Part shown: positions 23,620 to 32,428 of the stretch, one piece after another
How the letters are laid out: every line of letters begins with the position of its first letter
How positions within the stretch are numbered: the stretch's first letter is position 1
NCBI GenBank assembly: GCA_937919435.1
Contig: CALFRR010000085.1
Location: forward strand, 1-43,317
DNA from: an uncultured Alphaproteobacteria bacterium
Lineage (GTDB): Bacteria > Pseudomonadota > Alphaproteobacteria > Rhizobiales > Ancalomicrobiaceae
DNA length: 43,317 bases
Direction: 5' to 3'
The notes under the pieces: model-generated
Told to the model about the DNA's origin: nothing
The model's input: only the letters and a program-made list of their open reading frames with translations
The model's database searches: none
Position numbers and translations under genes: made by a program

Positions 23620-25317
23620 ATGTCGTACAAGAACTGGCCGATGATCTGGAAGGTGGTCAGCCTTCTCCTGGTTCTGTCGGTGGCGGGAATCGCCGGCATC
23701 GTCTACGCGGCCCACCAGATCACCGTCGTCGACGACCTCGACACGGCGATCATCGACGGTGCCTCCGCCGCATCGACCAATCTGGCGAGGGCGAACCGCC
23801 ACATCGTCGGGATCGAGCTCGGCATGTATCGCAACATCGTCGCCAGCACCGATGCCGCCCACGCCGCCGCGGCCAAGGCGACGCGCGATTCCATCGCTTC
23901 GGTCGAGACCGAATACGGCAACGCGAAGAAGGCCTATCCGCCGATCCGTGACGCCGTCGACACGAACTGGCGCGTTCTCCAGGAGGCGCTTAGCGGCGTC
24001 TGCGGCGAGGTCATCCGGCGGGCCAACGCATCGACCACGGCCGAGGAGAACGCCAAGGTCGCGGCGCTGATGGAGGAATCCTGTTCGCCCAAGCTCAAGG
24101 CGATCGTCGAAACCAGTTCCGTCATCAACCGGCAGATCGGCGAGGCCAAGGACAAACAGAACAAGGAAGTCACCGTGCTGGCCGAGTGGACTTCGCGGGT
24201 CACGCTCCTGGGCTTCCTCGCGGCGACGGCGACGATCCTCGGCCTCGCCTTCTGGGCGGTGCGCACCGGCGTGGTCGCTCCGCTCCGGGCGTCGATGGCG
24301 GCGATGGAAGATCTCGGGCGCGGCGAACTCGGCCGTCCGGTCGCCGGCACCGACCGCGCCGACGAGATCGGAGCGATCTCGAAGTCGCTCGAAGTGCTGC
24401 GCGGTCAGTTGCAGAAGGCGGAACAGGCGCGTCGCGAACAGGCGGAGCGCGAGGAGCAGGAGCGCCGGCTGCTGGCCCGGCGCGAGAAGCTCGCCAACGA
24501 CTTCGTCGGACGCATGCAGGACCTCGCCTCCGGTTTCGCCGCATCGTCGAGCGAAGTCGCCGACGCGGCGAAGAACCTCTCCGCCACCGCCGAGGAAACC
24601 TCCAGGCAGGCGCAGGCGGTCGCAGCGGCGGCCGAGCAGGCGGCGTCCAACGTCCAGACGGTCGCGGCGTCGGCCGAGGAGATGGCGGCGTCGGTGCGCG
24701 AGATCACCGGGCAGGTGACCCATTCGGCGCGGGTCGCCGACACCGCCTACGACGAGGCGCAGTCCTCGACCGGCCGCATCGGCGAACTCGCCACCGCGGC
24801 CTCGGCGATCGGCGACGTGATCAATCTGATCAAGGGGATTGCCGACCAGACCAACCTCCTGGCGCTCAACGCCACGATCGAGGCGGCGCGGGCCGGCGAG
24901 GCCGGCAAGGGCTTCGCGGTGGTCGCGGCGGAAGTGAAGCAGCTGGCCAGTCAGACCAGCCGGGCGACCGAGGAGATCGGCGGGAAGGTCGGCGAGATCC
25001 AACAGGCGACCGACGGGACCGTCCGGTCGATGAGCGAGATCGTCAAGGTGATCGCCGACGTCAAGTCGATCGCCTCGGCGATCGCCGGCGCGGTCGAGGA
25101 ACAGGGTGCGGCCACCGCCGAGATCGCCCGCAACTGCCAACAGGCGGCGACCGGCACGCATCAGGTGACCCAGAACATTTCCGGCGTCGGTCAGGCGGCG
25201 GAGATGACCGGCACCGCGTCGACCCAACTGATGGATCTGTCGAACGGCCTGTCGACCCAGGCGGTCGATCTGCGCAAGGTGGTGGAAGTCTTCGTGCGCG
25301 ATTTCCGCGCCGCCTGA
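23620..25317 (+). CDS. Methyl-accepting chemotaxis protein
   Basis: A 565-residue membrane chemoreceptor. A first membrane helix (about residues 9-30) is followed by a periplasmic four-helix-bundle-like domain (31-190), with two cysteines in a loop region. A second helix (about 193-213), HAMP (about 215-268) and a cytoplasmic signalling domain complete it. The conserved hairpin tip reads 'GIADQTNLLALNATIEAARAGE' (core NLLALNATIEAARAG). It ends without a C-terminal NWETF-type pentapeptide for CheR/CheB. No other chemotaxis gene is nearby, so it relies on a core array encoded elsewhere. Ligand is unknown; the four-helix domain suggests a small molecule. The start ATG has only a weak ribosome binding site. 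It converges on the GGDEF-EAL gene with a shared terminator. Confidence 0.93.
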   Translation: MSYKNWPMIWKVVSLLLVLSVAGIAGIVYAAHQITVVDDLDTAIIDGASAASTNLARANRHIVGIELGMYRNIVASTDAAHAAAAKATRDSIASVETEYGNAKKAYPPIRDAVDTNWRVLQEALSGVCGEVIRRANASTTAEENAKVAALMEESCSPKLKAIVETSSVINRQIGEAKDKQNKEVTVLAEWTSRVTLLGFLAATATILGLAFWAVRTGVVAPLRASMAAMEDLGRGELGRPVAGTDRADEIGAISKSLEVLRGQLQKAEQARREQAEREEQERRLLARREKLANDFVGRMQDLASGFAASSSEVADAAKNLSATAEETSRQAQAVAAAAEQAASNVQTVAASAEEMAASVREITGQVTHSARVADTAYDEAQSSTGRIGELATAASAIGDVINLIKGIADQTNLLALNATIEAARAGEAGKGFAVVAAEVKQLASQTSRATEEIGGKVGEIQQATDGTVRSMSEIVKVIADVKSIASAIAGAVEEQGAATAEIARNCQQAATGTHQVTQNISGVGQAAEMTGTASTQLMDLSNGLSTQAVDLRKVVEVFVRDFRAA

Positions 25318-25347
25318 CGCCGGTTTCCGGACGTCGGGTCTCTGGAA

Positions 25348-25383
25348 CGAAGGGCCCCGCGGCATCGCCCGCGGGGCCCTTCG
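25348..25383. terminator. Bidirectional terminator between chemoreceptor and GGDEF-EAL gene
   Basis: A perfect inverted repeat has 15-nt arms (25348-25362 and 25369-25383) and a 6-nt loop. It stands between two converging stop codons and could serve both strands. Confidence 0.85.
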
Positions 25384-25422
25384 TCCGTCTTCGGGAGCCG
25401 CCGGCGTTCGGTCGGATGCTTC

Positions 25423-28083
25423 TCAGGCGAAGCGGCTGCGGGTCGTGCGGGTGGTCCGTGTCTCGTCGGCGAGCCGGCGGGTCGTCCAGCCGATCACTTC
25501 GTCGGCGGGCATCGGCCGGGCGATCAGGAACCCCTGGCCGAGGTCGCACCCGAGAGCCGAGAGGACGTCCCACTGGGCGTCGCGTTCGATGCCCTCGGCC
25601 ACCGTGACGTAGCCGAACTTCTTCGACAGATCGAGGATCGCCTCGAGGATCACCCGGGCGCGCGGGCCGTTGCCCATGTCGGCGACGAAGGCGCGATCGA
25701 TCTTCAGAACGTCGAGCGGCATCCGTTCGAGATAGGCGAGGGACGAGTAACCGGTGCCGAAGTCGTCGAGCGCGATGCGCACCCCGAGGTCTCGGCAACG
25801 GCCGATCACCGCGGTGATCCGATTCATGTCGGCGAAGGCGACGGCCTCGGGAATCTCGATCTCGAAGAACCCGCGGATCCGCTCGCCGTGGTGGGCGAGG
25901 ATCTCCGCGAGACGGTCGGTGAATCCGTCGGCCTGGAGGTGGACGCCGCTGAGATTGACCGCGACGCGCAGGCCGAGGCCGGCATCGAGCCATGTCCCGA
26001 GCTCGGCGAGGGCGCGTTCGATCACCCATTCGCCGATCGACAGGGCGATCGGGTTGCCCTCGATCAACGGGATGAAGCGGCCGGGCGGGATCAGCCCGCG
26101 GGTCGGGTGGCGCCAGCGGATCAGCGCCTCCATGGCGACCGGGCGGCCGGTCGCCAGATCGACGATCGGCTGGAAGTGGAGGACGAAGCGGTCCTCTTCG
26201 AAGGCTTCGCGAACCTCTTCCAGAGTTTCGTGATAGGCGCGGGCCGAACGGTCCTTCTCGGCGTCGAACACCTCGTGGCGGTCCTTGCCGGCGATCTTCG
26301 CCTGATACATCGCCTGATCGGCCTGGCGCAGCAGTTGGTCGGCGTCGACCCGGTTCTCGCCGGAGAAGAGGGCCATGCCGATCGACGCGCTGACGCTCAC
26401 CTCCCGCTCCTGCAACAGGATCGGGGCGCGGACCGCGTCGAGCAGGCGGGCGGCGAGGACGTCGCAGTCGGGGGTGTCGTGGACGTCGTGCAGCACCGCG
26501 ACGAACTCGTCGCCGCCGAAACGCGCGAGAACGTCTCCGGGCCGCAGCGCCGCCTTCAGACGGAGACCGGTGGTCACCAGGAACTCGTCGCCGCCCGAAT
26601 GACCGAAGGTGTCGTTGATCGTCTTGAATCCGTCGATGTCGATGAAGACCACGGCCAGAGGGCGTCGCTCCCGCAGCGCTTCGGCGATCGCCCGTTCGAG
26701 CCGGGCGGTCAGCAGGACGCGGTTGGGCAGGGCGGTCAGGGCGTCGTAGTGGGCGGCGCGCTCCAGCTTTTCGGCCTGTTCGCGGGCCTGGGTGACGTCG
26801 GTGAACAAGGCGACGTACTGACGGACCGCGCCGTCCTCGTCGCGGACCGCGCTGATCGTCTGCTGGGCGATGAACTCGCCGCCGTCGCGTCGGTGCAGCC
26901 GGATCTCGCCGTGCCAATAACCGTGGGCGGCGAGTTCGCGGCGGACACCGCGCCAGAAGACGGTTCCGTGGCGTCCCGACCTCAGGATGTCGATCCGCCG
27001 GCCGACCGCCTCGTCGCGGGCGTATCCGGTCAGACGTTGGAAGGAGTCGTTGGCGTCGGAGATCCTGCCCCTGGTGTCGGTGATGAGGATCGCTTCCCGA
27101 GCATTGGAGAAGACGCAGGCGGCGTTGATCCGGCGCAGCCGTTCGATGGCGTGGCGCTGGGCGCTCACCTGATCGCGGCGGCGCAGGTAGATCGTGGTGA
27201 GGACGGCGACCGCCAGCCCCGCGACGGCGATCACCACCGCCATGGTGGCCGCCGCGTCGCGCCAGGGAAGGAGCGCGCGGGCACGGTCCATCCGGGCGAC
27301 GACGGCCAGCGGCAGGGTCGGCGATGCGTGGACGCGGCCGATCGAGGTGCCGTCGGCCCCCGGCAGACGGCCGAATTCGGCGTGGGAGAGATCGAAGGCG
27401 TCGCGAACCGCCCGATCGATCGTACCCGGCCGCTCGCGTGGTTCGGACGAGACCAGCAGCACGGAATCGTAGCGGAGAACGTCGATGCGCCCTTCGTCGA
27501 GCGGCAGGTTCCCGGCGAAATGGGTCTGCAGGAAGTCGGTGTTGAGGGCGATCAGCAGGCGCTCGCGGCGGCCGCGGTGATCGGTGACCGCGAACACCGG
27601 AACGAAGCCGAGATCGCGTTCGGCCGCCTCGTTCGGCCGGGCGGGAGCACCGGTGGCGAAGTCGCGACCGCGCCAGGGGCCGCCGAGCGCGATCGTGCCG
27701 GGCCGGATCTCGCGCGGCAGCACGTCGTCGGTCGGGACGGGGACCCCGACGTTGCGTGGATTGGTCGAGGCGACGATGCGGCCGGCCTCGTCGATGAAGG
27801 ACACGGAACGGATCAGCGGCAGGCCGCGGATGACGTCGCCGTCTCGGATGCCGCCGTCCTCCTGCGGTTCGAGGCTGGCGGCGACCAGGGTCGCGGTTTC
27901 GATGCCATGGGTCAGGAAGCCCTCCATGGCGCGGGCGTGCATCGCGGCGATCTCGTCGGTCCTGTCGAGCACCTCGTCGTACTGCCGGGTGAGGATGCCT
28001 CCGGCGAAGAGCACCATGACGCCGAACAGAATCGCCAGTCCCACCGGCAGGTTCGAGCGTCGCGAAGGGGGAGGCCGAGTCAT
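25423..28083 (-). CDS. Membrane diguanylate cyclase/phosphodiesterase (Cache-PAS-GGDEF-EAL)
   Basis: An 886-residue inner-membrane protein. A membrane helix near residues 13-31 precedes a periplasmic Cache-like sensor ('RSVSFIDEAGRIVASTNPRN' region). A second helix (about 274-297), PAS (about 315-435), GGDEF (about 445-610) and EAL (about 625-870) follow. The cyclase motif 'RFGGDEF' near residue 522 is intact. The phosphodiesterase motif 'MEALIRWRHP' near 650, 'DDFGTGYSSL', 'KIDRAFV' and 'AEGIERD' are intact too, so both activities are possible. The product or substrate is c-di-GMP, which controls motility versus sessile growth. Its ATG overlaps the stop of the solute-binding protein gene as ATGA. 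This implies co-translation and that the binding protein may feed its sensor domain. Confidence 0.94.
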   Translation of the reverse strand: MTRPPPSRRSNLPVGLAILFGVMVLFAGGILTRQYDEVLDRTDEIAAMHARAMEGFLTHGIETATLVAASLEPQEDGGIRDGDVIRGLPLIRSVSFIDEAGRIVASTNPRNVGVPVPTDDVLPREIRPGTIALGGPWRGRDFATGAPARPNEAAERDLGFVPVFAVTDHRGRRERLLIALNTDFLQTHFAGNLPLDEGRIDVLRYDSVLLVSSEPRERPGTIDRAVRDAFDLSHAEFGRLPGADGTSIGRVHASPTLPLAVVARMDRARALLPWRDAAATMAVVIAVAGLAVAVLTTIYLRRRDQVSAQRHAIERLRRINAACVFSNAREAILITDTRGRISDANDSFQRLTGYARDEAVGRRIDILRSGRHGTVFWRGVRRELAAHGYWHGEIRLHRRDGGEFIAQQTISAVRDEDGAVRQYVALFTDVTQAREQAEKLERAAHYDALTALPNRVLLTARLERAIAEALRERRPLAVVFIDIDGFKTINDTFGHSGGDEFLVTTGLRLKAALRPGDVLARFGGDEFVAVLHDVHDTPDCDVLAARLLDAVRAPILLQEREVSVSASIGMALFSGENRVDADQLLRQADQAMYQAKIAGKDRHEVFDAEKDRSARAYHETLEEVREAFEEDRFVLHFQPIVDLATGRPVAMEALIRWRHPTRGLIPPGRFIPLIEGNPIALSIGEWVIERALAELGTWLDAGLGLRVAVNLSGVHLQADGFTDRLAEILAHHGERIRGFFEIEIPEAVAFADMNRITAVIGRCRDLGVRIALDDFGTGYSSLAYLERMPLDVLKIDRAFVADMGNGPRARVILEAILDLSKKFGYVTVAEGIERDAQWDVLSALGCDLGQGFLIARPMPADEVIGWTTRRLADETRTTRTTRSRFA

Positions 28084-28880
28084 TTCGCCACGATCTCCCG
28101 GAGCCCGTGGCGGGCCGCGGCAGCGACGAGGCGACCATCGTGCTTCACCGCCGCGACGAAGGCGTCGAGGCGGGCGAGCCAGAGATCGTCTCCGGGCTTC
28201 ACCGCATAGGCATAGGGCGTGATGTGGAAGGGCTTCGGCGGCGAGATCAGCCGGGCCCATTCGGCGCCGGCGAGGAAGCGCCGACTGTAGGGATAGTCGG
28301 TCATGAAGGCGTCGGCCCGCCCGGCGCGTACTTCCTCTTCGCGGGCGAAGGGGGTGTCGAGCACCAGCAACTCGGCATGCTTCAGGGTGGCGCGCATCAC
28401 CGGCTCGTGCAGCGTGCCACGGGCGACCGCGACGACGGACCCGGCGCGATCGAGGTCGCTCCAGTCGTGGATGCGTCGATTGGTCCGGGTGGTGATGGCG
28501 TAGATGTCGCTGGCGAGGTGGGGCTGGGTGAAGGCCAGTGCGGCGCGGCGTTCGGCGGTGATGCCGATCGCGAACATGGCGATGTCGCAGGCGTCGGTCT
28601 TCAGGTCGGCGACCAGCCGGGCGAAGGAGGAGTCGACGAAACGGGCGGTGACGCCGAGATCGTGCGCCAGCGCCAGCCCCATGTCGACGTCGAGGCCGGA
28701 GAGCTCCTGGGTCTTCGGGTTGCGCCAGGTGATGCCGTAATAGTCCGGCCAGATGCAGATGCGGATCGTACCCAGGCGTTTCACCGCTTCCAGGCGGTTC
28801 TCGGCGAGGGCCGGTGCGGCGAGGCCACAACCCAGTAGAACGATCAGGGCCGCGCTTCGTATTTTCCGCGAGATCGTCAT
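28080..28880 (-). CDS. Periplasmic solute-binding protein (family 3), coupled to a c-di-GMP enzyme
   Basis: A 266-residue protein of the amino-acid/opine type (SBP family 3). A signal peptide ends at 'APALA' before Glu-Asn, about residue 23. Then come 'GTIRICIWPDYYGITW', 'LSGLDVDMGLALA', 'DIAMFAIGITAERRAA' and 'FTQPHLASDIYAI'. No ABC permease or ATPase is near; instead its stop overlaps the start of the GGDEF-EAL gene. It is likely a sensor that presents a ligand to that protein. The ligand is not predictable. The start is chosen by the signal peptide; there is no ribosome binding site in front of it, and longer in-frame starts exist upstream but give no signal peptide at the N-terminus. Confidence 0.88.
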   Translation of the reverse strand: MTISRKIRSAALIVLLGCGLAAPALAENRLEAVKRLGTIRICIWPDYYGITWRNPKTQELSGLDVDMGLALAHDLGVTARFVDSSFARLVADLKTDACDIAMFAIGITAERRAALAFTQPHLASDIYAITTRTNRRIHDWSDLDRAGSVVAVARGTLHEPVMRATLKHAELLVLDTPFAREEEVRAGRADAFMTDYPYSRRFLAGAEWARLISPPKPFHITPYAYAVKPGDDLWLARLDAFVAAVKHDGRLVAAAARHGLREIVAK

Positions 28881-29324
28881 GGTGGAGGGACGTCCGGTCG
28901 ACGGCGACGAACCCCTGGACGACTGGAACATCGCGTCATGTGGCGTATCGTCTGTGTCTCTTGATGAAGTAGACATGAAGTCGTCGAATATCTTCATGTG
29001 CCATCCCCGAGGCACACGCCAAATCAGATGTCCCCGACGAGGATGTCGGTTCGAACACCGGTGCATGGCAGAGCGAAAGTGCCGGGATTTAGAATATCAG
29101 ATGCGTCTACCAAAACGTTAAGATTGCGCACGGTGGGCTGCGCGGGTGCATCTTTCACTTGTGTCTCGGTGAATACCCCGGGTTCGATGCCGTCGCCGTG
29201 CTTCGTCCCCGCGACCGCCGTCCGACCCACGTGGTGGACGCGGAGCCGCCGTTCGCGAGGGGGCTCGCCGGTGTCCGGGTCCTCGGTTAAGGATGGGACG
29301 GGGCGTGATCCCGAGGGGGCGACG
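28881..29324. other. Divergent gene-free region with a short inverted repeat
   Basis: This region lies between the binding-protein gene and a thiamine-diphosphate enzyme gene. An inverted repeat acatgaag/cttcatgt occupies 28973-28980 and 28992-28999 with an 11-base loop; it could be an operator or a leader hairpin. The stretch 29085-29130 is AT-rich. No gene or firm promoter is seen. Confidence 0.4.
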
Positions 29325-30953
29325 ATGGCGGCGACCGAGACCTGTGGCGAGCGTTTGGTGAAGCTGCTCGAAGCCCGGGGGATCGACACGATCTTCGGCA
29401 TTCCCGGCATCCACACGGTCGAACTGTACCGGGGACTGCCGGCGACGGCGATCCGCCACGTCACGCCGCGCCACGAACAGGGCGCCGGTTTCATGGCCGA
29501 CGGTTTCGCCCGGGCGACCGGGCGGCCGGCGGCTTGTTTCGTGGTCTCCGGGCCGGGGGTCACCAACATCGCCACGGCGATGGGGCAGGCCTTCGCCGAC
29601 TCGGTGCCGATGCTGGTGATCGCGGCGGTCACCGCCCGCGCCGATCTCGGCATGGGGCGGGGCAAGCTGCACGAGATGCCGTCGCAGCGGGCGCTCGCCG
29701 CCGGAGTCTCCGTCTTCGCCCACACGCTGCTCGATCCTAGCCAGTTGGAAGAGGTGATCGATCGCGCCTTCGCGGTGTTCCGCGGTGCCCGGCCACGGCC
29801 GGTGCTGATCGAGATTCCGATCGACGTGATCGTCGCGCCGGTCGAGGCGGAGCCGGTCTCGGCGCCACCGCCGGTGTTTCCGCCGGCCGCCGATCCTCGG
29901 GCGATCCGGCTCGCCCTCGATCTCCTGGAGCGGGCGGAGCGGCCGCTGATCGTCGCCGGCGGCGGAGCGGCCGGGGTCGGCCCGCGGCTGCGGATGCTGG
30001 CCGAGCGCTGGGACGCGCCGGTGTTCACGACGGTCAACGCCAAGGGGCTGCTGGCGCCCGACCATCCGCTGCTGATCCCGGGCAACATGGCGATGCCGCC
30101 GCTGCGCGAGGCGATCGCCGAGGCCGATGCGGTGCTGGCGATCGGCACCGAGTTCGGCGAAACGGAGATGTACCCGGATCCGCGGCCGCTGGTTCCCGGC
30201 GGGCCGCTGGTGCGCATCGACCTCGATCCCGAGCAGTTGCGGCGGGCGCCGCGGGCCGACCTCGGGATCGTCGCCGACGCGACCGCGGCGCTCGACGCGC
30301 TGCTCGACGGGAGCGGGCGGGAGACCGCGCCGAAGCGCGGCGGTGCGGAACGGGCGGCGGCTCTGGCGCGGCGGCTGGAAGCCTGCTTCTGGCCGGCCTG
30401 CCGGCTGCATGCGCCGCTGTTCTCGGCGATCGATCGGGCGCTCGGCGCGGCGATCGTGGTCGGCGACCAGACCGAGCCGGTCTATGCGGCGAACCAGTTC
30501 TTCCGGTCGCGGATGCCGCGCTCGTTCTTCAACGCCTCGACCGGGTTCGGCACCCTCGGCTACGCCCTGCCGGCGGCGATCGGGGCGAAGCTCGCCGCAC
30601 CGGACCGTCCGGTGGTGGCGGTGATCGGCGACGGCGGGCTGCAGTTCACTGCGCCGGAGCTGTCGAGCGCGGTCGATGCCGGCGTCGGCCTCGCGGTGAT
30701 CGTCTGGAACAACCGCTGCTACGGCGAGATCGCGAGCCACATGGCGGGGCAGGGGTTGCCGCGGATCGGCGTCGACGTCGGCGGGCCGCGACTCGACCTG
30801 TTGGCGGCGGCGCACGGCTGTGCGCATGCGGCGCCGGAGAGCGTCGCGGTGCTCGAGGCGACGCTGGCGGAGGCCGCCGGTCGGACGGTGCCGACGATCG
30901 TCGAGATCGACGCCGACGGGCCGCTCGCCGGGTCGTGGCGGGCCGCGACCTGA
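29325..30953 (+). CDS. Thiamine-diphosphate-dependent decarboxylase, 5-guanidino-2-oxopentanoate decarboxylase-like
   Basis: A 542-residue member of the acetolactate synthase/2-oxoacid decarboxylase superfamily. The PYR domain has the catalytic Glu51 in 'TPRHEQGAGFMADGFARATG'. The C-terminal PP domain has the TPP-Mg motif starting 'GDGGLQFTAPE' and ending 'NNRCYGEI'. The stretch 'DLGMGRGKLHEMPSQRA' recalls AruI, the arginine transaminase-pathway decarboxylase, more than anabolic acetolactate synthase. No acetolactate synthase small subunit is present. The start has gaggggg 5 nt upstream. It stands alone, and no arginine transaminase or aldehyde dehydrogenase gene lies next to it. The substrate is therefore uncertain; other 2-oxoacids or an oxalyl-CoA-like substrate are possible. 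Confidence 0.8.
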   Translation: MAATETCGERLVKLLEARGIDTIFGIPGIHTVELYRGLPATAIRHVTPRHEQGAGFMADGFARATGRPAACFVVSGPGVTNIATAMGQAFADSVPMLVIAAVTARADLGMGRGKLHEMPSQRALAAGVSVFAHTLLDPSQLEEVIDRAFAVFRGARPRPVLIEIPIDVIVAPVEAEPVSAPPPVFPPAADPRAIRLALDLLERAERPLIVAGGGAAGVGPRLRMLAERWDAPVFTTVNAKGLLAPDHPLLIPGNMAMPPLREAIAEADAVLAIGTEFGETEMYPDPRPLVPGGPLVRIDLDPEQLRRAPRADLGIVADATAALDALLDGSGRETAPKRGGAERAAALARRLEACFWPACRLHAPLFSAIDRALGAAIVVGDQTEPVYAANQFFRSRMPRSFFNASTGFGTLGYALPAAIGAKLAAPDRPVVAVIGDGGLQFTAPELSSAVDAGVGLAVIVWNNRCYGEIASHMAGQGLPRIGVDVGGPRLDLLAAAHGCAHAAPESVAVLEATLAEAAGRTVPTIVEIDADGPLAGSWRAAT

Positions 30954-31030
30954 CGATGCGTCGGGGGTGATCGGAAGAAGGTCGAATGCCCAACGAAGAG
31001 GCGCGTCCGAGCCTTGACCGGCGGACGGCG

Positions 31031-31066
31031 TGACGAAATCATGACGCACCCGTCACCATGTGACGG
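31031..31066 (+). promoter_or_regulatory. Operator-like palindrome and Pho-box-like 11-bp repeats
   Basis: The palindrome ccgtcaccatgtgacgg at 31050-31066 has perfect 7-bp arms around cat. Overlapping it, tgac at 31031, tgac at 31042 and tcac at 31053 recur every 11 bp, like a Pho box read on the reverse strand. It lies 150-185 bp upstream of the ABC importer operon. Pho regulation is speculation. Confidence 0.4.
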
Positions 31067-31215
31067 TCCGCCGCCGGTCGCCCCGTTTCGGGGCACTCGG
31101 GTCGACACGAAAGTGTCATGTCGGCCTGATAGCCGGGGATCGCCGATTGCTCTTCCGCCGCCGTCCCGGGCGCCGTTTCGGGTGCGTGCCGGCTCTCGAA
31201 AAGGGTGCTCCACCG

Positions 31216-32322
31216 ATGAAGACCGCTCTCCTCCTCCAGGCGTCCGCCGCGGCGCTCGCCGTTTCGGTTTCCGTTTCGGCCGCGTATGCCGCGCCGCTCG
31301 ACGATCTCGTCGCCGCCGCCAAGAAGGAGGGCGAGCTGACGGTGATCGCGCTGCCGCACGACTGGTGCGGCTACGGCGACGTGATCGCCGGCTTCAAGGC
31401 CAAGTACGGCCTCAAGGTCAACGAGCTCAACCCCGACGCCGGTTCCGGCGACGAGATCGAGGCGATCAAGGCGAACAAGGGCAACAAGGGTCCGCAGGCG
31501 CCCGACGTGATCGACGTCGGCCTGTCCTTCGGCCCGTCGGCGAAGGCCGAAGGGCTGCTCCAGCCCTACAAGGTGTCGACCTGGGATTCGATCCCGGCGA
31601 GCCAGAAGGACGCCGAGGGCTATTGGACCGGCGACTACTACGGCGTCCTCGCCTTCGAGATCAACAAGGACATCGTCAAGAACAATCCGACCGACTGGGC
31701 CGATCTGCTGAAGCCGGAGTTCAAGAACGCGGTGGCGCTGGCCGGTGATCCGCGCGCTTCGGCGCAGGCGATCCAGGGCGTCTATGCCGCCGGTCTGTCG
31801 AAGACCTCGGGCGATGCCGCCAAGGTCGGCGAGGCCGGGCTGTCGTTCTTCGCCGACCTGAACAAGGCCGGCAACTTCGTGCCGGTGATCGGCAAGGCCG
31901 CGTCGCTGGCGCAGGGCGCCACCCCGATCGTCGTCCGCTGGGACTACAACGCGCTCGCCGATCGCGACACGCTGAAGGGCAACCCGCCGGTCGACGTGGT
32001 GATCCCGAAGTCGGGCGTCGTCGCCGGCGTCTATCTGCAGGCGATCTCGGCCTACGCGCCGCATCCCAACGCCGCCAAGCTGTGGCTCGAGTATCTCTAT
32101 TCCGACGAGGGCCAGATCGGCTGGCTGAAGGGCTACTGCCACCCGGTGCGGTTCGGCGATCTCGCCGCCAAGGGCAAGATCCCGGCCGAGGTGCTCGCCA
32201 AGCTGCCGCCGGCCGAGGACTACGCCAAGGCGGTGTTCCCGACCCTCGACGAGCAGGCCGCGTCGAAAGAGGTGATCACCAAGAAGTGGGATTCGGTGGT
32301 CGGCGCCAACGTCGCCAAGTGA
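31216..32322 (+). CDS. ABC importer substrate-binding protein (AfuA/PotD-like)
   Basis: A 368-residue periplasmic protein with a signal peptide that ends at about residue 25 ('SAAYA' before Ala-Pro). It belongs to the iron/polyamine/sugar-phosphate class of binding proteins: 'LVAAAKKEGELTVIALPHDW', 'APDVIDVGLSFGP', 'DYYGVLAFEINKDI', 'NPTDWADLLKPEFKNAV', 'AKLWLEYLYSDEGQIGW'. Two permeases, an ATPase and a HAD phosphatase follow in the same direction. Since AfuA-type proteins can bind sugar phosphates and a phosphatase ends the operon, a phosphorylated organic compound is a plausible ligand; this is inference. The chosen ATG fits the signal peptide, but upstream purines are weak. Confidence 0.9.
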   Translation: MKTALLLQASAAALAVSVSVSAAYAAPLDDLVAAAKKEGELTVIALPHDWCGYGDVIAGFKAKYGLKVNELNPDAGSGDEIEAIKANKGNKGPQAPDVIDVGLSFGPSAKAEGLLQPYKVSTWDSIPASQKDAEGYWTGDYYGVLAFEINKDIVKNNPTDWADLLKPEFKNAVALAGDPRASAQAIQGVYAAGLSKTSGDAAKVGEAGLSFFADLNKAGNFVPVIGKAASLAQGATPIVVRWDYNALADRDTLKGNPPVDVVIPKSGVVAGVYLQAISAYAPHPNAAKLWLEYLYSDEGQIGWLKGYCHPVRFGDLAAKGKIPAEVLAKLPPAEDYAKAVFPTLDEQAASKEVITKKWDSVVGANVAK

Positions 32323-32330
32323 CGAGACCG

Positions 32331-32360
32331 GGACCGGCGGACGAACCCGTCCGTCGGTTC
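32331..32360 (+). other. Stem-loop between binding-protein and permease genes
   Basis: Arms of 13 nt (32331-32343 and 32348-32360) pair with two G-U wobbles around an aacc loop, 8 nt past the stop codon. Such hairpins commonly protect the binding-protein mRNA, so that it exceeds permease mRNA. Confidence 0.6.
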
Positions 32361-32428
32361 CGACTTCCGGTCGCGGCCGGCTCCGGGTAGGTTGCGGGGC
32401 AGGCCAGACGGGGCGGGGCGAGGGGCCG

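Noticed and set aside
29325..30953. Anabolic acetolactate synthase (ilvB)
   Set aside because: No regulatory small subunit follows, and the stretch around DLGMGRGKLHE fits the AruI-like group better.
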